Below, piece by piece: positions 17,085-23,370 of a stretch of DNA of 23,370 nt. The translations under genes and the position numbers were made by a program. The notes below the pieces were generated by a model that did not search any database, was not told the DNA's origin, and saw nothing but the letters and a program-made list of their open reading frames with translations. This DNA is from a virus, in IMG/VR virus record IMGVR_UViG_3300006751_000146, positions 1 through 23,370 of that record, one strand, 5' to 3'. Position 1 is the stretch's first letter. Each line of letters starts with the position of its first letter.

Positions 17085-20000
17085 TTATGTACTATAACTT
17101 TGGACCTTCAGCGATTTTTGTCTAATCACTACAGGACCTGTTTCAATTCCAGTAATACCGTTTGTAACATTTACTGGATATGTTTGAAGTTTATTTCTAT
17201 CTGTTAACAGTAATTTACCCCAACTGTAGTCTCCGTAGAAGTGACTGACTGCTAATCCAGTTAATCCGTCAGTAGAACTGACACTAACAACAACCTGAGT
17301 TACTGTAGTTTGTCCAAAACCAATAGCATCAGTTGATACGCCAGTAGTAGTATGAGCAACTCTATAAACTCCATCCATAAAGGATGTACCAACGCCAACA
17401 ACAGCATTGTTTTCATCTAAGGATGTCAAACCATTACCAACGTTTGAATTCCTAATAACAAACAGATCGCCAGTACCAATTCCACTTGCATTAATTGCCG
17501 ATGGTTGAGTAATATCACTGTTTCTCAAGAATGAATCATGTGGAATAACTAGATCAAGAACTAATCCAGTAACAGCAACACCTGCTATAGATGTTGTTCC
17601 AATACCAGTTATAATTCCAAAATCACCAGAATAAGAATCAATTGTATTTGTCTCCGTTACAAAGGTTGGAGGTCCAATTAATACTCTAGGATGAGTTGTT
17701 TGTGCATAACCAATGCCACCAGTATCTACGGAGATTGAAGATACAGATCCACCAGAAATAGTCGCTGTAGCGGTTGCTCTAGAAGTTGTTCCTAACCCAA
17801 CAGGATTCTGTATAGTTACGGATGGGGCACTAGTATAACCTTTTCCTCCATCTGAAATAACTATTGATGTAACTGTGACACCATTTCCAACAACTGCTGT
17901 TGCAGCGGCCGCGACATTCTGAGGATTATCTACAAAAAGAATATCCTTTTGGAAATTAGTGTTAACTTTATTTTCATTCGCAGCATTAAAGAATGGTCTT
18001 ACATTATCAACGTTAATAACTGTGGATCCAATTCCAACAGATTTAATTATATAAGTCGATGGGAAGATTTTTGCATTATAAAGATCTCTTGCCTTACTAA
18101 TTTGCTTACCAGCAACAAATCTATCTTCAGTTTGTCTACACCATTTAACAGGTCTCAACATTCTAGTCTTATCACTGAGACCACCACCATAATATGGATT
18201 TGTATCAACAGAACTTGATGATGTTATCTCAGAAACTGTGCGAGAATCTTCTTGCAAGAATCTACCTTGATTGATATTTAATGGAGTTTGCTTCAGGTTT
18301 CTATCATATCCAATAGTAAGATCATCACCAGTCTTTACAGTTTCAATGATATCTCTATCAACAACATCAGCACCACCAGTTCCTCTATAGAAAATTAATT
18401 TAAAACTATCCCCTGCTTTGGGTGCTTCTTCAAAACTGAAGTTACTTCCTCCAGTAAAGAAGTATGATTCTTCTGGAACTTGAAGAATGTCATTAACAAA
18501 GAGTAGTAAAGTATCTTGAACTTTTACAAGTGATCCAGGTGCAGATTGAATAGAGAAAGAATTTCCGCCTAATGAAATTGGGAATGTCTTTGTTACTCCG
18601 TCAAATAATTCAGATATATCATCAAGAACTTGAAGTTCTCCAATAGACCATGATACAAATGAATCAGAATCAATTTGCAGAATATCAACTTTAAATTCTT
18701 CAAAATTAGAAGATGATGTTGTGGGTATTCCAGTTGCACCTCCAGATGGGATAGTCAAGATTTGACCAACACCATATCCATATCCAGTGTTTGATAATGA
18801 GAAATCTATAACACTAGATCCTTGACCAACAACAACATCAATAGTTGCATTTACTCCACCAGATCCAAGAGAATCGGAGCTATATTCTAGTGGAATATTA
18901 TTATAACTATTTGGAGCATCAATAATTACCTTAAGTAATTGATTTACTTTACCACCCCTTGCATATAGGTGAGCTCTTGTTGATATACCGCTATCAATTT
19001 CAAACTCAGTTGCACTCAATACTCTCAACACGGAAGCACCATCAAATACAGGATCTTGACCACTAGCTGAGTTATTATTTCCTCTAGGAGCAATAACTGC
19101 AGGTTGGGCGGATCCACCAGAAACATATTGTGTAGGAACAGTGCATATACCAGCGTTAATTGTAAATTGAGTGGCACTCGCAACACCAACCACTGATGTG
19201 CCATCAAATATAGGATCTCCACCTCGTGGGTATCTGTGTTGAGTTGCATAGTTGTTCTTAGAACATGTGAATCTTAATCCTTCTTTCAATAACTTAACAC
19301 TACTCTCAGTTGTTAATGTATGAGCCTTCATCATGGTTAGCATCATATCACCAGTTGTCTGATAATAAGTGGCAGCAGTAACAGTATTAAATCCAACAGC
19401 AGATGTACCAACATTAATAGTAATAGTATTAGTTGATGCTGCTGTAATTACAGTATTAATTCCTGCTATAGGATCACTTGCACGAGGATATGCATGATCA
19501 GTACCGTACTGATCCATTTCACAAGCAAATGCTAATGAATTTGTACCAATTCCTACTAGGTCTCTTGCATGACTTATTCCATCAGGATCGGCAGATATCA
19601 ATGTATGAATTCCAGTATTAGTAGAAGGTACATTATCTAAAACTTGAATAGCAAAGGTATCAGTAGTTACATCAGAAATTGCAATCCACTTACCACTAAT
19701 TGGGTCTGTAGATCTTGGATAAGTTTTAGTAGCAGATCCAGTTACACAACTAAATGTCAGTGAATCATCAGTCAACTTAACAAAATCACCATTTGCGAAT
19801 CCATGATCAGCAACAGTTAAGGTAACAATACCAACTACTGGATCATAAGTTGCTGTTGTTGCTGTACTGGTACTTGGTGCATTTAATCCATGAGAATATA
19901 TTGTTAAAACTACATCTCCAGTAACAGCATTATAAGTAGCATCTTTAGCAGTAAATGATGTATTACCCGAAGACGTTACACCATCATTAGTTGCCCATCT

Positions 20001-23000
20001 AAATGCGTGCGAATATTCCCCTCCCACAATAACTGTACTTGCTGCAGCCCCTACAAATCTATGAGCATATTGATCCTTCTCAGCAGATGTAGTTACGTTT
20101 AGAGTGATTGTACCATCGTTATGGATTAGACCACCTGTAGTGGCACTGACGAAGGTGTGAGCACTAGTATTAGTAGATGGAGCAGCAGAAGCAGTTCCTG
20201 TAGTTCCTATTCCTAAAACATTAACTTGGAAAGTATTTGCAGTTACATTAGTAATAGGTAACCATTCTCCATGAACAGGATCGGTTGATCTTGGATAAGA
20301 ATGATTAGTAGTATTACTATCTTTAGCACATGTAAATGTTAATGACCCATCAAGGAATCTAACGTAATCCAAATTAGAGAATCCATGACTAGCAACTGTA
20401 ACTGTCGTTAAACCAGTTATAGGACTATAAAGTGCATTTGATACCGTATATGGCGTTCCATCGCTCTTAATACCTACGGCAGTGTCATATACCCTATCTC
20501 TGTTTCTAGGGTATATGTGGTTGACTGTAGCACCAAGTCCACATGTAAATGCCAAACCAGTTAATATCACATCACTATTCTTTCCTGTTGTAGAAAGGCC
20601 ATGTGCCCCTGTAGTGGTGACAGTCATGATACCCGTTACATTGTTATAAATTGCACTTTGGACACCAACAGCAGGCGCGTAGTCGCAAGTAAATGCAATA
20701 CCAGATACAATCACTTCATTACCAACAGATAGATTATGTGCAAATGCATTAGTTATAGTTGTTATACCAGTAATCGAAGAATAACCAACATTACAAATGT
20801 CTCTTGGTTTATAGAACACTCTACTATCTGTTACATCAACTCCAGTGATATGTCCATTGGAGACTGCAGCAGTTCCAATTGCAACAATATCAGCACCATT
20901 TAATCTTTCTCTCTGGATTGAAACATTTACAGTTTGTATTCCTGATCTATATCCGGAACCCGTATTTCCAACAGAGATAGATGCGATAGTTCCTGCAACA
21001 GAAACAATTGCAGTTCCTCCAGCAGATACGAGCGGTTGATATCCAAATCCTTCAGAAGATCCAACAGAAACAATGACACCACCAACTGGAATATTTGCAT
21101 TATTAGGATCATAACTAACAGAACTTGCAGTTCCTGTAAATCTTATACTGGAAATTCCACCAACTTCAGTTAAAGTATAATCATAATTATTTCCGGGTCC
21201 TTGGAATATATTATTGATTAATACCACTGCATTATTTGTGGCAACTCCTGTAACATTAGTTCCATTATCAACAGTTAGAGAAAATTCTTTATCTTTTCCA
21301 GTAAATTGTTGTGCAATATCATCATAAAGATAGTTATGAGTATATGATTCTAACGTAGAACCTTTTGTTCCAGATCTAAGGAATACTCTTCCATTAAAAG
21401 ATGAAGATGTTGTTATGCCAACCCAATCTCTTGAATCTGGCGGATTTGTTGGCGATTGAACTGGATTTAATCCGCTAGGAGCTTCAGCAAAATTCACACA
21501 ATTATCAACAATATTATAACCACCTCTTAGTTTGGTTATTGTGGCTCCTGTATCATGACCCACAATTGGAGTTCCCAACCATCCACGTTGAACTTTAACT
21601 CCATTTGTTGTACCAATACCAACACCAAGAATTTTCATAATTTCTCCAGTGTCTTTTGGACCAACTCGAATATAATCTGCTCCGAAGAATGAAGTCAATC
21701 CAACAAATTTGAGAATATCTGTATTTTTAATAGCATTATCTGATAAAACAGATGTAACAGAAGTTCCTGCAACAGGGGACTGAATAATATTGTCAATGGA
21801 TAAAATGACTTTTTGATTTTGATTTTTTGAAGTGAAACTATGAGATGTTCCAATACCAACACTGGTTAGATCAAGAGGAACTGCGATCATTTTAAGAGCA
21901 TCTTCCGCAGATCTTGCCAATTTAATTCTACTCTCACTCTGTTTAATAACAAATACGGATGTTGGTAACTGAGTTGTAGATCCAACACCAACGAACGTTG
22001 TTCTTGCAATACCAATAGCGTGAGTCCCAACTCCACTGGATGTTTCATACACAATTTCTTCGCCAGTCACAAAGAAATGATCAGGTATGGTAATAGTATC
22101 GTTTGATATATTAACAAATGATGTAGAAGATCCGTCAACAACTCTTCTGAATACATCAAGAGATTTATGTTGTAAATTAAATTGTCTCTTAACACTATTT
22201 TGTGTACCAGTGTAGATTGCATCTGAGTTTTTAACAGATGCATTACCAAAATCAATTTCCCTTTCTCCACCAACAACTCTTCCACTAGGACTTGGAGTGT
22301 CATTAGTTTCAGGTCTCATGGCATTCATATAGGTCTTAACTTCAATGTTTGCCCCGGCATCTGGTGTAAATGTGACCTCAGTATAATTTGAACCATCTCC
22401 AGCTCTTCTTGCACTAATTGTTCCAAGTCCTACAAAGGCACCTGAGCCAACTTGAGTATTACCATATTCAACAAGTTGTACGCTTTCAGGATCCTCATCA
22501 TTATAATCATCGATAATCAGAACTTCAGATACTTCATATCTTCCATTTGTTGTATCAGATACTTGAACGAAGCAATATGCTGCGTCATAAGCATCACTAT
22601 AACTTGCAATTCCTACCGCTACTGGACTTGATGTCGATGGAATAGTGGTTGACTTGGCTTCAATTGAACTATTCGTAAATTCATACGTACCAATTCCAGT
22701 ATATCCCTCAGAAGTTAATCCGACAGTTATTGTATTAACACTAGCAGTTGTCAATCCTGCAATAGGAGTATATGACACTCGTATATCACTTCCACTAATG
22801 GAAGCACCAAATGTTCCAATATTCGCTCCTGTAGAATATGCATCAAATGAATGTATCGTTAATTGACCATATTCCATCAATTGAACATTTGTTCCATCAT
22901 GAACAACAGTTAATTCGTCGTATTCAACAGTACCATCACTACCTTCAACATTAACAAGAATTTTTGCAGATCTAGAACCAGAAACGGTTGTTCCAATTCC

Positions 23001-23370
23001 AGCTAAAGTTACTATGGTCGTCTCTGCGCCACCTGCCATTTGAACAACAGATGATGCGATACTTACCAGTCCACCTGTAAATCCGGTTGACTCTCCAATA
23101 GAAGTGCTTCCTACTGAAACAAATTCTTGAGTTGTAGTAACTCCCAAAATATTAGCATCTATATTATATGAGAATAATCTCACATCATAATTATTATATT
23201 TAAACTTATTTGGGAAGAATTGTAAGACAGATTCTGCACCTTCAATAACTGAATCAAACGATCCAAGATCAAGAACAGTGTCAAGTGCTCCATATTGATT
23301 GGTCATTACCATTCCACGCCCAGTATCATAAAGGGCGTTAACAACCATAAGTTGTCTTTCTCCCGTAAAC
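17085..23370 (-). CDS. Giant repeat-rich virion structural protein, N-terminus probably beyond right edge
   Basis: An ATG at 23348 gives 2087 aa, but the frame stays open to the right edge. The seven codons before that ATG read FTGERQL, which joins smoothly to MVVNALYDTGRGMVMTNQYG, so the true start is probably outside the window. A GGGAG 11 bases before the ATG keeps an internal start possible. From the ATG: residues 1 to about 400 are beta-rich (twice LMEYGQLT/LVEYGNTQ); about 490-800 carry N-I-I/F-Q-x-P units (LSIDNIIQSP, VLINNIFQGP, later FVNDILQVP); 880-1400 carry the Cys/His-YPR array; then a conserved block with LLLFVNDILQ, EAPKAGDSFKLIFYRG, LRPVKWCRQTEDRF and IFPSTYIIKSVG; the end has GKGYTSAPSVTI and GIGYAQ repeats. 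It precedes gp8, the place of T4 gp7, so it is probably a baseplate-associated structural protein. Homology to gp7 is not visible. Confidence 0.82.
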   Translation of the reverse strand, partial: FTGERQLMVVNALYDTGRGMVMTNQYGALDTVLDLGSFDSVIEGAESVLQFFPNKFKYNNYDVRLFSYNIDANILGVTTTQEFVSVGSTSIGESTGFTGGLVSIASSVVQMAGGAETTIVTLAGIGTTVSGSRSAKILVNVEGSDGTVEYDELTVVHDGTNVQLMEYGQLTIHSFDAYSTGANIGTFGASISGSDIRVSYTPIAGLTTASVNTITVGLTSEGYTGIGTYEFTNSSIEAKSTTIPSTSSPVAVGIASYSDAYDAAYCFVQVSDTTNGRYEVSEVLIIDDYNDEDPESVQLVEYGNTQVGSGAFVGLGTISARRAGDGSNYTEVTFTPDAGANIEVKTYMNAMRPETNDTPSPSGRVVGGEREIDFGNASVKNSDAIYTGTQNSVKRQFNLQHKSLDVFRRVVDGSSTSFVNISNDTITIPDHFFVTGEEIVYETSSGVGTHAIGIARTTFVGVGSTTQLPTSVFVIKQSESRIKLARSAEDALKMIAVPLDLTSVGIGTSHSFTSKNQNQKVILSIDNIIQSPVAGTSVTSVLSDNAIKNTDILKFVGLTSFFGADYIRVGPKDTGEIMKILGVGIGTTNGVKVQRGWLGTPIVGHDTGATITKLRGGYNIVDNCVNFAEAPSGLNPVQSPTNPPDSRDWVGITTSSSFNGRVFLRSGTKGSTLESYTHNYLYDDIAQQFTGKDKEFSLTVDNGTNVTGVATNNAVVLINNIFQGPGNNYDYTLTEVGGISSIRFTGTASSVSYDPNNANIPVGGVIVSVGSSEGFGYQPLVSAGGTAIVSVAGTIASISVGNTGSGYRSGIQTVNVSIQRERLNGADIVAIGTAAVSNGHITGVDVTDSRVFYKPRDICNVGYSSITGITTITNAFAHNLSVGNEVIVSGIAFTCDYAPAVGVQSAIYNNVTGIMTVTTTGAHGLSTTGKNSDVILTGLAFTCGLGATVNHIYPRNRDRVYDTAVGIKSDGTPYTVSNALYSPITGLTTVTVASHGFSNLDYVRFLDGSLTFTCAKDSNTTNHSYPRSTDPVHGEWLPITNVTANTFQVNVLGIGTTGTASAAPSTNTSAHTFVSATTGGLIHNDGTITLNVTTSAEKDQYAHRFVGAAASTVIVGGEYSHAFRWATNDGVTSSGNTSFTAKDATYNAVTGDVVLTIYSHGLNAPSTSTATTATYDPVVGIVTLTVADHGFANGDFVKLTDDSLTFSCVTGSATKTYPRSTDPISGKWIAISDVTTDTFAIQVLDNVPSTNTGIHTLISADPDGISHARDLVGIGTNSLAFACEMDQYGTDHAYPRASDPIAGINTVITAASTNTITINVGTSAVGFNTVTAATYYQTTGDMMLTMMKAHTLTTESSVKLLKEGLRFTCSKNNYATQHRYPRGGDPIFDGTSVVGVASATQFTINAGICTVPTQYVSGGSAQPAVIAPRGNNNSASGQDPVFDGASVLRVLSATEFEIDSGISTRAHLYARGGKVNQLLKVIIDAPNSYNNIPLEYSSDSLGSGGVNATIDVVVGQGSSVIDFSLSNTGYGYGVGQILTIPSGGATGIPTTSSSNFEEFKVDILQIDSDSFVSWSIGELQVLDDISELFDGVTKTFPISLGGNSFSIQSAPGSLVKVQDTLLLFVNDILQVPEESYFFTGGSNFSFEEAPKAGDSFKLIFYRGTGGADVVDRDIIETVKTGDDLTIGYDRNLKQTPLNINQGRFLQEDSRTVSEITSSSSVDTNPYYGGGLSDKTRMLRPVKWCRQTEDRFVAGKQISKARDLYNAKIFPSTYIIKSVGIGSTVINVDNVRPFFNAANENKVNTNFQKDILFVDNPQNVAAAATAVVGNGVTVTSIVISDGGKGYTSAPSVTIQNPVGLGTTSRATATATISGGSVSSISVDTGGIGYAQTTHPRVLIGPPTFVTETNTIDSYSGDFGIITGIGTTSIAGVAVTGLVLDLVIPHDSFLRNSDITQPSAINASGIGTGDLFVIRNSNVGNGLTSLDENNAVVGVGTSFMDGVYRVAHTTTGVSTDAIGFGQTTVTQVVVSVSSTDGLTGLAVSHFYGDYSWGKLLLTDRNKLQTYPVNVTNGITGIETGPVVIRQKSLKVQSYST
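19020..20770 (-). repeat. Cys-x8-His-x-Tyr-Pro-Arg repeat array in the giant protein
   Basis: Six units of a degenerate repeat of about 50-85 residues are visible. Fuller units have a strand pair (YDPVVGIVTLTVADHGF), a core strand ending in F-T/S/A-C, then HxYPR, then DP and a strand such as TNTITINVG. The cysteines are at residues 888, 936, 1007, 1201, 1276 and 1362, counted from the ATG at 23348. Three units have Cys-x8-His-x-Tyr-Pro-Arg (HSYPR, HAYPR, HRYPR), one has Cys-x7-His (HIYPR), one lacks the His (KTYPR) and the first is truncated. Degenerate fragments such as QYAHRFVGA and HLYARGGK lie between and after the units. Confidence 0.82.
23360..23364 (-). promoter_or_regulatory. Shine-Dalgarno-like GGGAG before ATG 23348
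   Basis: GGGAG on the minus strand, 11 bases before the ATG. It would support an internal start at 23348, but the same bases code for a plausible protein continuation (TGE), so it may be fortuitous. Confidence 0.3.

Noticed and set aside
5190-17912. Two GCGGCCGC octamers (near 5195 and 17905)
   Set aside because: Both encode Ala-Ala-Ala in G-Y-x-P-T-V type repeat regions. This is shared codon choice in a repeat family, not evidence of cloning junctions or recombination sites.
1-23370. Search for tRNAs, CRISPR arrays, IS ends, integrase, toxin-antitoxin, anti-defence or photosynthesis auxiliary genes
   Set aside because: None seen. Every gap between genes is 41 bases or less and every gene reads as a virion-assembly or packaging protein.

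Overview
The window is one uninterrupted stretch of a virion-morphogenesis region from a T4-like contractile-tailed phage. The style of its structural proteins (Gly/Thr/Ser-rich repeat modules, DUF4815-type protein, 'NLSVGG...VDSIGIATARSGLEI' fibre module) points to a marine cyanophage of Prochlorococcus or Synechococcus. The DNA is AT-rich. A related marine myovirus, for example a pelagiphage, cannot be excluded from sequence alone. All genes lie on the minus strand, so the biological order runs from high to low coordinates. No tRNA, CRISPR array, IS element or integrase is visible, and no gap between genes exceeds 41 bases.

Order in the direction of transcription: a giant repeat-rich virion protein (17085 to the right edge, probably cut by the window); baseplate wedge gp8 (15502-17052); a 2636-aa DUF4815-type tail/baseplate protein with an arginine-rich tract (7585-15495); a small conserved protein of about 73 aa (7362-7583); a 129-aa small beta protein (6983-7372); neck protein gp13 (6115-6957); a greatly enlarged neck protein gp14 (3518-6109); gp15 tail completion/sheath stabiliser (2469-3476); gp16 small terminase (2041-2466); and a coiled-coil fibre-like protein with a GTG start, open at the left edge (1-2013). 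This follows the T4 order 8 ... 13-14-15-16. The cyanophage-type genes take the positions that gp7, gp9-12 and wac hold in T4, and a fibre-like gene is placed just after gp16.

Spacing and sequence suggest five late transcription units. Genes inside a unit are separated by at most 6 bases or overlap. The four larger gaps (25-41 bases) each carry a T4-late-promoter-like ATAAATA or CTAAATA, and in three of the four the upstream gene's TAA stop codon is embedded in that motif.

The most notable feature is the modular expansion of the virion proteins. At least three short repeat families are shared between genes whose core folds are unrelated (gp8, gp14, gp15, the DUF4815 protein and the giant protein). 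The giant protein also has its own Cys-x8-His-x-Tyr-Pro-Arg repeat array. I found no evidence of a defence system or a new enzymatic system; the novelty here lies in virion architecture.
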